DNA from: Paracoccus methylarcula
GTDB taxonomy: Bacteria; Pseudomonadota; Alphaproteobacteria; Rhodobacterales; Rhodobacteraceae
Length of the DNA stretch: 64,000 bases
Assembly (NCBI RefSeq): GCF_003007735.2
Contig: NZ_PXNQ02000010.1
Span: forward strand, 124,001 to 188,000
Direction: 5' to 3'
Both the position numbers and the translations under genes were made by a program. Positions 1 to 11,284 of this stretch are shown here, one piece after another. Within the stretch, counting starts at the first letter, position 1, and each line of letters opens with the position of its first letter. The notes under the pieces were generated by a model. That model saw only the letters and a list, made by a program, of their open reading frames with translations, made no database searches and was not told the DNA's origin.

Positions 1-425
1 GAGAACTGATCTACCTGCTGGGCTGCGTGGCGCATGCGCTGTATATCCCGCTGGTGCGGCGATTGAACCGGGGCGAAAGCTCGGTCGTGTTCACGCTCGG
101 CACGCTGGTCGCGGGGGCCATCCTGCTGCTGATCTGGGGATGGCGGGCCATCGGTGCGACGGCATGGGCGGATTTGCCGGCGATCGTCTGGATCACCCTG
201 TTCTACGTCTCGCTCTTTGCCAGCGCCACGACATTCGTGCTGGTCCAGTTCGCCTCGCTGCGGCTGCCTGCCGCCAAGGTCATGGCCTATACCTACCTGA
301 CCCCCGCATGGGTGATCGCGCTCGAGTCCCTGCTGGGGCAGGGCCTGCCCGGAGGCATCGTGCTGCCCGGCGTGGCGGTGACGCTGCTGGCCCTGTGGCT
401 GCTGCTGGAGGGCGATGACGGCTGA
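1..425 (+). CDS. EamA/DMT-family transporter, C-terminal part (cut by window edge)
   Basis: The reading frame is open from the first base, so the gene starts outside the window. The visible part is about 140 residues of hydrophobic helices typical of the second half of a drug/metabolite (EamA) permease: Leu/Val/Ala-rich membrane segments, a late segment starting AKVMAYTYLTPAWV, then a Leu-rich last helix and a short acidic tail ending EGDDG. EamA proteins have ten helices in two repeats and export or import small metabolites across the inner membrane. The substrate cannot be read from sequence. mipZ follows 82 bases downstream on the same strand. Confidence 0.8.
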   Translation, partial: ELIYLLGCVAHALYIPLVRRLNRGESSVVFTLGTLVAGAILLLIWGWRAIGATAWADLPAIVWITLFYVSLFASATTFVLVQFASLRLPAAKVMAYTYLTPAWVIALESLLGQGLPGGIVLPGVAVTLLALWLLLEGDDG

Positions 426-507
426 CCGGCGATCGGACGAGGCCGCTTTTCATCCCCTCGCGCAGCCGCTAGGTTCCGCGCGGACAAACGAGGCAAAGAG
501 GCAGTCG

Positions 508-1278
508 GTGGCGCATATCATCGTTGTGGGCAACGAAAAGGGAGGTTCCGGGAAATCGACGACCTCGATGCATGTGGCGACCGCCCTGGCGCGGATGGGC
601 TACAAGGTCGGTGGGCTGGATCTCGACGTGCGGCAGCGCAGTTTCGGCCGCTACCTGGAGAATCGGGCGGCTTTCACCAAGCGCGAGGGGCTGGATCTGC
701 CCACGCCGATGCTGGGAGTGCTGGGCGAGGGGAGCGACCCGCTGACCCCGGCGCTTCACGCGCTCGAGGCGGAATGCGACTTCATCCTGCTGGATTGCCC
801 CGGCTCGCATACGAAACTCAGCCAGATGGCGCATACGCTCGCCGATTCGCTGATCACGCCGATGAATGACAGTTTCGTCGATTTCGACCTGCTGGCGCGG
901 ATGTCGCCCGAGGGCAAGGTGCTGGGGCCTTCGATCTATGCCGAGATGGTCTGGTCCGCCCGGCAGATGCGGGCCGAGGCCGGAGCCGGGCCGATCGACT
1001 GGCTGGTGCTGCGCAACCGCCTTGGCACGCAGGCGATGCATAACAAGCGCAAGGTCGGCGGGGCGCTGGCGACCCTGTCCAAGCGGATCGGCTTTCGCGT
1101 CACCGCCGGCTTCTCGGAGCGGGTGATCTTTCGCGAATTGTTCCCGCGCGGCCTGACCCTGCTGGATCTGAAGGAGATCGGCACCGAGAGCCTGAGCATG
1201 TCGAACATCGCCGCGCGGCAGGAATTGCGCGACCTGATCGCGACGCTGAACCTGCCGGGGGTGAGCGTCAGTTTCTGA
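508..1278 (+). CDS. mipZ: Division-plane positioning ATPase MipZ (ParA superfamily)
   Basis: A 256-residue ParA/MinD-type P-loop ATPase. Near the N-terminus it has the deviant Walker A GNEKGGSGKST, then GLDLDVRQRSFGRYLENR, which is characteristic of MipZ, and the Walker B-like FILLDCPG. In Caulobacter MipZ forms bipolar gradients from ParB and inhibits FtsZ assembly away from midcell; alphaproteobacteria with MipZ usually lack MinCDE. I chose the GTG at 508 because VAHIIVVGNEKGG matches the usual start and an AAAGAGG ribosome site lies just upstream. An in-frame ATG at 415 would add 31 residues unlike the family and overlap the upstream gene. Confidence 0.88.
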   Translation: MAHIIVVGNEKGGSGKSTTSMHVATALARMGYKVGGLDLDVRQRSFGRYLENRAAFTKREGLDLPTPMLGVLGEGSDPLTPALHALEAECDFILLDCPGSHTKLSQMAHTLADSLITPMNDSFVDFDLLARMSPEGKVLGPSIYAEMVWSARQMRAEAGAGPIDWLVLRNRLGTQAMHNKRKVGGALATLSKRIGFRVTAGFSERVIFRELFPRGLTLLDLKEIGTESLSMSNIAARQELRDLIATLNLPGVSVSF

Positions 1279-1374
1279 TCGTCATCACGGCCTCTTGACG
1301 TCGCGGCAGGATTGTCGCTAGTCGCATGAATGTCTATGTTTCGCAGATTGCATTTTTCGTTACAGGCGGTCGCG

Positions 1375-2520
1375 ATGCGCATCCTGTCCATTGCCCTGCT
1401 CGTGGCTGGTTTGGCATGGCCTGCCATCGCCGAGGATGGTGATTCTTCCGTTAACTCTACCGAATCCGTGGTCGAACGCTCCGTTCCCTCGGTCACCGTA
1501 ACTTCTGCCGAGCGGACCGAGGTGCAGGCGAGGGTGCCGGTCGTCGGCACGCTGATGGCCCGGCAGGAGGTGCAGGTCTACTCGCAGGTCTCGGGTCACG
1601 AGATCACCGAACTTCTGGTCGAGGCCGGTGACAGCGTCGAAAAGGGACAGGTGCTGGCGCGGTTGTCCACCGATACTCTGGCCGCACGGCTCGCGCAGGC
1701 CGAGGCCGGATACCAGCAGGCCGAGGCGGCGCTGAAACAGGCCGTCACGACATTGGAGCGGGCGCGGCGTCTGCGTTCGTCGAACAACGCCTCGCAAGCG
1801 ACCCTGGACGATGCGGTCGCGGCAGAGGCGAATGCGCAGGCCGGGCTTGCGCAGGCCGAGGCGGCGCGGCGGATCGCGCAGCTCGACCTGGACCGGGCCG
1901 AGATCACCGCCCCGGTATCTGGACTGGTGGTGGAGCGCAACGCGGTGCTGGGCGGATTGTCCGGCAGCGCTAGCGGCCCACTGTTCACGCTGCTTGCCGA
2001 TGGCAAGATAGAGATGTCCGCCGAAGTGATCGAAACCGCCCTGCAGAAAGTCTCGATCGGCGATCCGGCCGAGATTCGGGTTGCCGGGTTGGGGAGCATC
2101 ACCGGCGAGGTGCGGCTGATCCCGGCATCGGTCGATCCGGTGACGCGCCTGGGCAAGATGCGGATCTCGCTGGAGGCGGTGCCGGGCCTGCGAACCGGGC
2201 TGTTCGCCAGCGGTTGGGTGATCACGGCGAAACGCGAGGCCGTGACCGTGCCTGCCACCGCCGTTCTGTCGGATGACCAGGGCGATCGCGTGCAGGTCGT
2301 CGAGGATGGCGTGGTGCGGTCCCGCCCGGTCAAGGCCGGTCTGCTGTGGCAGGAGCGGCGCGAGATCCTCGAGGGCATCGAGGAGGGCGAGCAGGTGATT
2401 GCCCGCTCGGGCGCCTTTTTCCGAGATGGCGACATGGTCAAGGCGGTCAGTTCCACGAAGGAGACGGAAGACGAAACCGCCAGCGCCACCACGCCCGCCG
2501 AAGGGACGCGCCGGCCATGA
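1375..2520 (+). CDS. RND efflux pump periplasmic adaptor (membrane fusion protein)
   Basis: A periplasmic adaptor of a tripartite efflux pump, about 381 residues. From the ATG at 1375 it opens with a clean signal peptide (MRILSIALLVAGLAWPAIA then EDG) preceded by AGGCGG. Next come a beta-barrel/lipoyl segment (VPVVGTLMARQEVQVYSQVSG), an Ala/Gln-rich helical hairpin with repeated QAEA motifs that should form the coiled coil, the second lipoyl half (ITAPVSGLVVERN) and C-terminal beta domains. An in-frame ATG at 1330 would add 15 residues. Its stop overlaps the pump start by ATGA, so the two are translationally coupled. No outer-membrane channel gene is nearby; a shared TolC-like channel is likely. 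Confidence 0.87.
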   Translation: MRILSIALLVAGLAWPAIAEDGDSSVNSTESVVERSVPSVTVTSAERTEVQARVPVVGTLMARQEVQVYSQVSGHEITELLVEAGDSVEKGQVLARLSTDTLAARLAQAEAGYQQAEAALKQAVTTLERARRLRSSNNASQATLDDAVAAEANAQAGLAQAEAARRIAQLDLDRAEITAPVSGLVVERNAVLGGLSGSASGPLFTLLADGKIEMSAEVIETALQKVSIGDPAEIRVAGLGSITGEVRLIPASVDPVTRLGKMRISLEAVPGLRTGLFASGWVITAKREAVTVPATAVLSDDQGDRVQVVEDGVVRSRPVKAGLLWQERREILEGIEEGEQVIARSGAFFRDGDMVKAVSSTKETEDETASATTPAEGTRRP

Positions 2521-5500
2521 ATATGTCCACCTGGTCGATCCGGCACCCGGTTCCGCCGATCGCGGTGTTCCTGGTGCTGCTGATCGTCGGGCTGTTCAGC
2601 TTTTCCCGGCTGCCGGTCACGGCGATGCCGAATATCGACCTGCCCATCGTCAGCGTGAATATCGGCCAGCCGGGCGCCGCGCCCTCGGAACTGACCACGC
2701 AGGTGATCCAGCCGGTCGAGGACAGCATCGCCTCGGTCACCGGGGTGCGGCATATCAGCTCGACCGCGACGGACAGCATGGCGGCGATCACCGTCGAATT
2801 CGAGCTGGAAACCGACAGCGACCGGGCGGTGAACGACGTCAAGGACGCGGTGTCGAATGTCCGGGCGGAACTTCCCGAGAGCATCAGCGAACCCATCGTC
2901 CAGCGGGTCGATGTGACGGGCTATCCGATCCTGACCTATGCGGTCAGCGATCCGACCCAGACCATCGAGGGGTTGTCGAAATTCGTCGATGACGTGATCG
3001 GGCGCGAGCTTTCGACCGTGGACGCGTCGGCAAGACCACCCGCATCGGCGGCGCAGAACGCGAGATCAAGGTGGAACTCGACCCCGACCGGCTGCTGGCG
3101 CATGGATTGACGGCGGCGGATGTCTCGGGTCAGCTTCGCGCCAAGAATATCGACATGGGCGGCGGGCGCGGCGATCTGGCGGGCACCGAATATTCGATCC
3201 GGACATTGGGTTCCGCCGACACGGTCGAGCAGCTTGCGGCGACGCCGATCGCCATCGCCGATGGAAGGACGATCCGCCTGGACCAGTTGGGGCAGATCAT
3301 CGACGGGGCGAGCGAGGAACGCAGCTTCGCCCTGCTGGACGGTCAGCCGGTCGTGGCCTTCGGCGTCTACCGTGCGACCGGCAAATCCGATCTTTCCGCG
3401 GGCGACGGCGCCAAGGCAAGGCTGGAGCAGATCCGCGAGCGTTATCCGAATACGCAGGTCACCTTGATCGACGATGCCACGACCTATACCGCCTCCAGCT
3501 ATCACAGCGCGATGGAGACGCTTTACGAAGGCGCGGCGCTGGCCGTGGTCGTGGTGTTCCTGTTCCTGCGCAACTGGCGCGCCACCCTGATCGCCGCCGT
3601 GGCGCTGCCATTGTCGATCATCCCGACCTTCTTCGTGATGCAATGGATGGGCTTCACGCTGAACGGGATCAGCCTGCTGGGGATCACGCTGGTCACCGGC
3701 ATCCTCGTCGATGACGCCATCGTGGAAATCGAGAATATCGTCCGCCATATCGGCATGGGATCGCCGCCATACGAGGCCAGCGAAGAGGCCGCGAGCGAGA
3801 TCGGCCTGACGGTCATCGCGATCAGCTTTTCGATCGTCGCGGTCTTTGCCCCGGTCAGCTTCATGGGCGGCATCGCGGGGCAGTATTTCAAGCAGTTCGG
3901 CCTGACCGTCGCCGTGTCGGTGCTGTTCTCGCTTCTGGTCGCGCGGATCATCACGCCGATGCTGGCGGCCTATTTCATCCGCGGCAAGGTGCATGAGGCG
4001 GACCTGCCCGACGGCCTGGTCATGCGCGTGCTGATGTCGGTCCTGCGCTGGACGATGCGCCATCGCGGGCTGACCCTGCTGGCGGGGCTGGGGATCTTTG
4101 CCTTTTCGATCTTCTCCTCGACCCTGCTGCCGACCGAGTTCGTCCCGGCCTCGGATATCGGCCGCAGCCAGATCGAGATCGAGATGCCGCCCGGTTCGAC
4201 CATAGACGAGACCGAGGGGTCCGTGCGCGATCTGAACAGGCGCATTGCCGAGACGTCCGAGGTGAAATCGGTTTTCGCCTATAGCGACGGCTCGGATGTG
4301 ACCTCGGCCCGGCTGATGATCAATTACGGCAAGAAGGATGATCGCGAGCGGTCGCAATTCGACCTGGAAAACGAGCTGAAGGAGCGGCTCGCCGAGGTTC
4401 CGGACATGCGCATCAATTTCCAGAACGAGGCGGGGCAGAACGACCTGACGATCAGCGTGCTGGGCGAAACCGAAGAGGCATCGGCAGAGGCGGCGGAGCG
4501 CCTGGTTTCCGCCATGGGTGAACTCGCGACGCTGGAGGGGGTGAGATCGTCGGCGAGCCTGCAACGGCCCGAGATCCAGGTCTCGCCGAAACCGGATATC
4601 GCCGCGCAGCTTGGCGTGACCGCCAGTGCGCTGGCCACCACCCTGCGCATCGCGACGCTTGGCGATACCGAGGCGAACCTGGCCAAGTTCAACGCAGGCG
4701 ACGAGCAGGTGCCGATCGTCGTGCGGCTGAACGAGGCCTCGCGGAACAACCTGATGCAGGTGCGGAACTTGCGGGTGCCCAGTTCTTCGGGGCAGATCCC
4801 GCTGGTGACGGTTGCCGATGTGACGCTGTCGGCCGGTGCGACCGAGATCGGCCGTTATGACCGGCAATTCCGCACCACGGTCAGCGCGAATCTCGCGGAT
4901 GGGGCATTGCTTGGACCGGTGAGCGCAGAGGTGGCCAACCTGCAGCAACAGGTCGAATTGCCGCCCGGCACCTCGATCCAACCGGCCGGCGATGCCGAGA
5001 TCATGGGCGAGGTGTTTTCCGCTTTCGGCACCGCCATGGGCGCCGGCATCATGCTGGTCTATGTCGTGCTGGTGCTGCTGTTCCACAATTTCGTCACCCC
5101 GGTGACGATCCTTCTGTCGCTGCCGCTGGCTATCGGCGGAGCGATCCTCGCGCTCTTCGTGACCGGCAATTCGATCAGCATGGCGGTGGTGATCGGATTC
5201 CTGATGCTGATGGGCATCGTCACCAAGAACTCGATCATGCTGGTCGAATTCGCGCTGACCTCGATGGCCGCGGGCACCCCCAAGCGCGAGGCGATCCTGG
5301 ACGCGGTGCACAAGCGCGCCCGGCCCATCGTGATGACGACAATCGCGATGACGGCGGGGATGGTGCCCTCGGCCCTGGCCACCGGGGAGGGGGGCGAGTT
5401 CCGTGCACCGATGGCAATTGCGGTGATCGGCGGGCTGCTTCTGTCAACCTTGCTGTCGCTGCTCTTCGTGCCGTCGCTGTTCTCGGTCATCCATGGTGGG

Positions 5501-5572
5501 CAGGGGCGAGTGTTCGGCTGGATCGGACGCCGGATCGGGCTGAACAAGGCGCGGGAGGTTCCCGCCGAATAA
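2517..5572 (+). CDS. RND-family efflux pump inner-membrane permease (one-base frameshift near 3024)
   Basis: A proton-driven RND exporter of about 1018 residues once repaired. The N-terminal first helix (WSIRHPVPPIAVFLVLLIVG) and porter domain run from 2517 to about 3023. The remainder, from the GKTTRIGG segment onward, lies in the next frame down and includes the TM4 region with GILVDDAIVEIENI and the second half with GIVTKNSIMLVEFAL. Restoring one G in GACGCGTCGG joins the frames as VDGVGKTTRIGGAE, which fits the family. The pump pairs with the adaptor just upstream. I treat the break as a likely sequence error; a real frameshift would inactivate the pump. Confidence 0.87.
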
Positions 5573-5676
5573 GCGGACGCGGCGCCGGTCGGCAGGGCGA
5601 TGCGGGTGAACCGTCAATGCAAGACCGCGATAATCGGGATGCGGGCAAAGAAATTTGACTTGCCGCCCCGTCCGAA

Positions 5677-5717
5677 AAGATCCGGGAAAGATCGGGGAAA
5701 ATGCGGTAAGATCGGGG
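5677..5717 (+). repeat. Three direct repeats AAGATCSGGG upstream of the macroglobulin gene
   Basis: Copies of AAGATCSGGG begin at 5677, 5688 and 5708, so the spacings are 11 and 20 bases, close to one and two helical turns. They lie 34 bases or more upstream of a TTGACA hexamer. This could be a regulator-binding array on one face of the helix. No known binding motif is recognised, so the role is inference. Confidence 0.4.
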
Positions 5718-5750
5718 CCGGGCCTCTTTGCGGCGACAATTTCACGCGTA

Positions 5751-5781
5751 TTGACAGAGTGTTACAAAGCTGAGCCATATT
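5751..5781 (+). promoter_or_regulatory. Candidate sigma-70-type promoter of the macroglobulin-pbpC operon
   Basis: A perfect TTGACA lies at 5751-5756. The best -10-like match is CATATT at 5776-5781 with a long 19-base spacer; CCATAT at 18 bases is the alternative. The start codon is at 5818, leaving a leader of roughly 30 bases that ends in CCCGGAGG. The -35 element is strong, the -10 element weak. Confidence 0.4.
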
Positions 5782-5817
5782 CGTGATGAGGCTATCGGAA
5801 ACACCCGGAGGATTGTC

Positions 5818-8800
5818 ATGCGGATCGCACGCGGTTTCATCTTGCTTTGCATTTTCCTTTTGGGCTTTCCGATCTCCGCTGCGGCGCAGGACGGGCGTCG
5901 CATAGAGACGACCGAGAATGCCGATTATTTCGGTTTCGATCTGCGCACGGAAAAGGATGTCTCGCTGGATCAATGCAAGGCCCTTTGCCTCGAAGATCAG
6001 CAATGCCGCGCCTTTACCTATAACAGCAAGGCGCAATGGTGCTTTCTCAAGTCCGATTTCACCCGCTCCAATCCGTCGGAGGGCGCCGTGGCCGGCAGGG
6101 TCGTCGTCGAGGCGGCGGCGCCGGATCTCGGGGTGGCTCCGGCTTTGCGTTTCGTGCCGGAACATGTGCTTCGCGAGGCCCAGCAATATCGCGACAAGCT
6201 CTTGCGCGATGCAGCACCGGGCGACAGCGGTTTCCTGTCGCTGGTGTCGATGGCGGGACAGGCACTGAACAGGGGCGATTCCCGTGCCGCGATGCGGGCC
6301 TATTACGAGGCCATCGCGATGAAACCCGAAGATGCTGGCCTTTGGACGGGGCTGGCCCGCGCGTCGCGGCGACGGAACCCGGCGGGCAGATGAGTTCCAA
6401 CCAATTGGAACGGGCTGGCACCTCTGCGGCGGTCAATGCCTATGACATGTCGCGCAGCCGGGATGAGCGGGCTCATGCCCTGGTGGTTCTGGCCGAGGCA
6501 CTGGAGCGGCGCAGCCTCTTTCGTCCGGCGATCAGCGCCTACGAGGCGAGCCTGGAGTTGAGGAACGCGCCGGATGTGCAGGAGGCATATGCCGATCTCA
6601 AGCGCCGCAAGGGGTTCCGGGTGCTCGATCATTCGGTGGATTCCGACAGCGTCACGCCCCGCGCCTGTGTCCAGTTTTCCGAGAACCTGGTGAAAAGCGG
6701 TGTCGATTACGCGCAATATGTGACGGTCGAGAATGCGCGCTCCTTTGCCATCGACCGCAGCGATGCCGAGCTTTGCGTCACCGGGCTGAAACATGGCGAA
6801 GAATATCGCATCGTGATCCGGCAGGGATTGCCCTCGGCCATCGGCGAGGTGATTGCGCAGCCGATCCCGCTCGAGATCTATATACGCGACCGCGCTCCGG
6901 CCCTGCGTTTCACCGGCGACAGTTTCGTGCTGCCATCCTCGGCCCGGCGCGGCATTCCTCTGGTCTCCATCAATGCGCAAGCGGCGAAGCTCTCGGTCTA
7001 TCGCATCGGCGACCGGGCGCTGACGCGGCTTCTGACCAGTTCGGAATTCCTTCGGCAGTTGAACGGTTATTCGCTGGATTACGTCTCGGGTCAGATGGGC
7101 GAACCCATCTGGGAAGGCACGGTCGATATCGACACCGAGTTGAACAAGGACATCGTCACCAGCATCCCCCTCGACGAAGCGGTGCCCGAGCGTAAACCCG
7201 GCATCTACCTGATGACCGCGCAATCTTCGGACGGGCAGGACGATTATTCGGACAACCGCGCCACGCAATGGTTCCTTGTCTCCGATATCGGGCTTTCCAC
7301 ATTCGCCGGGCAGGACGGGCTGTCGGTCTTTGCCCGTTCGCTTGAAACGCTGCGCCGATGGAGGGGGTGACGCTCCGGCTGCTGGCCCGCAACAACGAGA
7401 TCCTGGGCGAGGCCGTGACGGATGCCGATGGGCGCGCGGATTTCGATCCGGGGCTTGCACGCGGAACCGATGGGCTGGCGCCGGCGGCGATCCTGGCCCG
7501 GCGGGGCGAGGAGGATTTCGTCTTCCTCGACATGACCCGCGCCGGTTTCGACCTGTCGGACCGGGGTGTGACGGGGCGTCCGGCGCCGGGGCCGCTGGAC
7601 ATATACGCCTGGACCGAGCGCGGCATCTATCGCGCGGGCGAGACGGTGCATGCCTCGGCCCTTGTGCGCAGCCCGGCTTCGGATGCCGAGGACGACCTGC
7701 CGCTGACCTTCATCTTTCGCCGTCCCGACGGGGTCGAGGCGCGCCGTGTCGTGTCGGATGGTGCGCGGCTTGGCGGTCATGCCGTGGAACTGGCCGTGCC
7801 GGAGAATGCGATGCGCGGCACATGGCGGCTGACCATCCATGCCGACCCGGACAAGCCGGCGCTGGCGGAAGAGATGTTCCTGGTCGAGGATTTCGTCCCC
7901 GACCGCACCGAGATCACGCTTGCCAGCGCCGATGACCGCATCCCGGTGGGGGGCGTGACCGATGTAAGCGTGGATGGGCGTTATCTTTACGGTGCCCCGG
8001 CCTCGGGCCTGTCGCTTGACGGCCAGTTGACCGTGGCCCCGACGCGGAAATGGCAGGCGTTTCCCGGCTATGTCTTTGGCCTCGATGACGAGGAGGACGT
8101 GGAGACCATGCGGGTCCCGCTGGCCGGGTTGCCGCTGACGGATCAGGACGGCAAGGCGGTCTTCCGGGTCGCGCTGGACTCGGCCCCGGCCACGACGCGC
8201 CTGCTGAGCGCCGAGGTCAGCGTGCGGATGCGCGAGGCTGGCGGGCGGGCTGTCGAACGGGCGCTGGATCTCGAAATCGAACCCGAAGGCGCGATGATCG
8301 GGATCCGGCCGGAATTCGGAGGCGGCCGCGTGGAAGAGGGCGGCACGGCGAATTTCCGGGTGATCGCCGCAGATCCCGAGGGCCGACGTATCGGGATGGA
8401 GGGGCTCAAATGGTCGCTTCTGCGGATCGACCGTCATTACCAATGGTATCGCGATGGCGGCTCGTGGAATTACGAAGCGATCACCACGACAAGCCTCGTT
8501 CAGGAAGGTATCGTGGATGCGCAGGCCGATAGCGAGCCGCAGATCGGCGTCTCGGTCGATTGGGGCCGCTACCGGCTGGAGGTGGAAAGCCCCGAGCCGG
8601 GCGGGCCGATCACCAGCGCGGCATTCGATTCCGGCTGGTATGTCGAGGCAAGCTCGACCGAGACGCCCGACGGGCTGGAAGTGGCGCTGGACCGTGAAAC
8701 CTATGCGGTGGGCGATACGGCCCGGCTGCAGATCTCGCCGCGCTTCGCGGGCGAGGTCCTGGTGACGGTCGGATCGGAAAGCCTGCTTGAGACATTCACC

Positions 8801-11282
8801 GCAAGCGTTCCCGAAAGCGGCGCGAATATCGACATCCCAGTGACCGGAGAATTCGGCGCGGGCGCTATGTGACCGCGACCCTGTTCCGCCCCGGCAGCGA
8901 TACCGAGAACCGCCTGCCGATGCGCGCCATCGGCGTGCAATGGCTGCAGATCGATCCCGCCGGGCGGCAACTTGCCGTCGATCTTGGCGTCAAGGAACAG
9001 GTCCGGCCGAATGCGCCGCTGGCCATCCCGGTCAGTGTCGATGGGCTGGAGCCCGGAGAGGAAGCCTATGTCACCGTCGCCGCGGTGGATCTGGGGATCC
9101 TCAACCTGACCCACTTTGAGCCGCCCGATCCCGAGGGCTGGTATTTTGGCCAGCGCAAGCTGGGGCTGGAGATGCGCGACATCTATGGCCGCCTGATCGA
9201 TGGCTCCCTGGGCGCTGCGGGACGGCTGCGGACCGGCGGCGACGGCGCCAATATGGAAAGCAGCGGCAGCCCGCCGACCCAGAAGCTGCTCGCTTTCAAT
9301 TCGGGGATCGTGCGGGTCGACGATGACGGCAAGGCCGAGATTTCCTTCGACATCCCGCAATTCAACGGCACCGCGCGGGTGATGGCGGTGGCATGGTCGG
9401 GCAGGGGTGTCGGACATGCGGTCAAGGATGTGATCATCCGCGACCCGGTGGTGCTGACCACCAGCCAGCCGCGCTTTCTCGCACCGGGGGACCAGGCGCG
9501 CCTGCTGCTGGAACTGGTCAATACCGACGGGCCGGCGGGCGATTACCGGCTGGCGATCTCGGGCATCGGTCCGGTCGCCATCGGTGCGGGCGCGGTCCCC
9601 GATACACTGACGCTGGAGGCCGGGGCGAAAACGGCCTTGTCCGTCCCCATCTCGGCCACCGGCGGTACGGGAGAGGCCGCGATCACCGTCACCCTGTCGC
9701 ATGAGTCCGGGCTCGGCGTCGAGAAAAGCGTCACCCTGCCGGTGCGCCCCGGTGTCATGCCGGTCGCCGATCAGCGCATGGTCACGCTGGAGCCCGGTGG
9801 CGGCAGCCTGGTGCTGGACAACACGCTTCTGGCGGGGAGTTTCGCGGAAGGCGCCTCGGTCAGTGTCAATGTCTCGCGCAATACGGGCTTTGACATTCCC
9901 GCGCTGCTGATGTCGCTGGACCGCTATCCTTATGGCTGCGCGGAACAGACGACCAGCCGTGCGCTGCCGCTGCTTTATGTCAGCGAATTGTCGAAGGCTG
10001 CCGGGCTGGAGGACGATCCGGCGGTGAAGGGCCGGATCGAGGATGCCCTCAGGCGGGTGCTGTCCTACCAGTCCTCCTCGGGCAGTTTCGGCTTGTGGGG
10101 GCCGGGATCGGGCGATCTCTGGCTTGACGCCTATGTGACGGATTTCCTGACACGGGCGCGCGAACAGGGCTTTGCCGTGCCGGAACAGTCGATGGAACAG
10201 GCGCTCCGGAACCTGCAGAACTCGCTGGCCTATGACACGGATGTCGAGTCGCGGGGCAGCGAGATCGCTTATGCGCTTTATGTCCTGGCACGCAATCGCA
10301 AGGCTTCGGCGGGGGATCTGCGTTACTATCTGGATACCCGGCTGGACGATTTCAGAACACCGCTGGCCCGCGCCCAGCTTGCCGCGAGCCTGGCGCTCTA
10401 TGGCGATGCCGGGCGGGCAGAGAGCGGTTTCGCCTCGGCTTTCCGTCTCGCACAGGGGCTGGGCGGCGGCTATCGCAGCCGTTCCGATTACGGCTCCGAT
10501 CTGCGCGACGGCGCGGCGATGCTGGCGCTTGCGGTCGAAAGCCGCCCCGAGCCGGCGCTGGTGCCGCAGATGGTCGGCCTTGTCTCGGACATGCGCAACA
10601 AGACCCGTTATCTCAGCACGCAGGACCAGGCCTGGATGCTGCTGGCCGCACGTGCGCTCAGCCGGTCCGATGACGATATCCGCCTTGCCGTGGACGGAGC
10701 ATCGCATGACGGCGCCTTCGCCCGGCGGATACCGGGCACGCAGTTCGATGCCGCGCCGCTGACCATCGCCAATCGCGGCAGCGAGCCGGTGACGGCGGTG
10801 ATCACGACAGATGCGGCACCCCGGCAACCCCTGCCTGCGGGGGGCGAGGGTTTCACCATCACGCGGCGCTACTTCACGCTGGACGGTCAGGAGGCCAATA
10901 TCACCAATGCCCGCCAGAACGAGCGTTACGTGGTGGTCATCGAAGTGACGGAGCAGCGTGACTGGCCGTCGCGCCTGCTGGTCTCGGACCTGCTGCCAGC
11001 GGGTTTCGAGATCGACAATCCGCGTCTCGTCGCAGTTCGCAGCTGGACAATTTCGACTGGCTGGGCAGCACCAGCGCGGTGCATACCGAGTTCCGCGACG
11101 ACCGCTTCATCGCCGCTTTCGACCGTGGCGAGGGCAGCAAGGACAAGCTGCGGCTGGCCTATGTCGTGCGGGCGGTGACGCCGGGGGTCTTCATGCATCC
11201 GGCGGCCAGCGTCGAAGACATGTATCGCCCGCAATTCTCAGCCCGCACCGCGTCGGGCTTCATGGAGATCGCGGGGAACTGA
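5818..11282 (+). CDS. Alpha-2-macroglobulin-family protein with N-terminal PAN/Apple domain (four one-base frameshifts)
   Basis: A periplasmic protease trap, about 1822 residues after repair. It has a signal peptide (LLCIFLLGFPISAAAQD) without a lipobox, then a Cys-rich PAN/Apple-like domain (DQCKALCLEDQQCRAF), macroglobulin beta domains, the thioester motif CAEQ at 9937-9948 and a C-terminal receptor-type domain ending MEIAGN. Reading frames change near 6368, 7349, 8865 and 11043, each a net loss of one base; in three cases restoring a doublet (ACGGCT, GCGCCTAT, AGCCTG) gives continuous family-like protein. Bacterial macroglobulins are paired with PBP1C and are thought to protect the cell when the wall is breached; pbpC follows 2 bases downstream. 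The four breaks look like sequence errors, but a decayed gene cannot be excluded. Confidence 0.88.
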
Positions 11283-11284
11283 CG

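Noticed and set aside
2936..5311. Long open frame of 791 codons on the minus strand over the RND pump gene
   Set aside because: It is antisense to a clearly recognised RND permease, is rich in His/Arg/Asp/Gln as expected from reading the complement of a high-GC gene, and has no family features.
5818..11282. Reading the macroglobulin region as five separate genes
   Set aside because: Every junction continues the same protein family in the next frame after adding one base, and the pieces lack their own ribosome sites.
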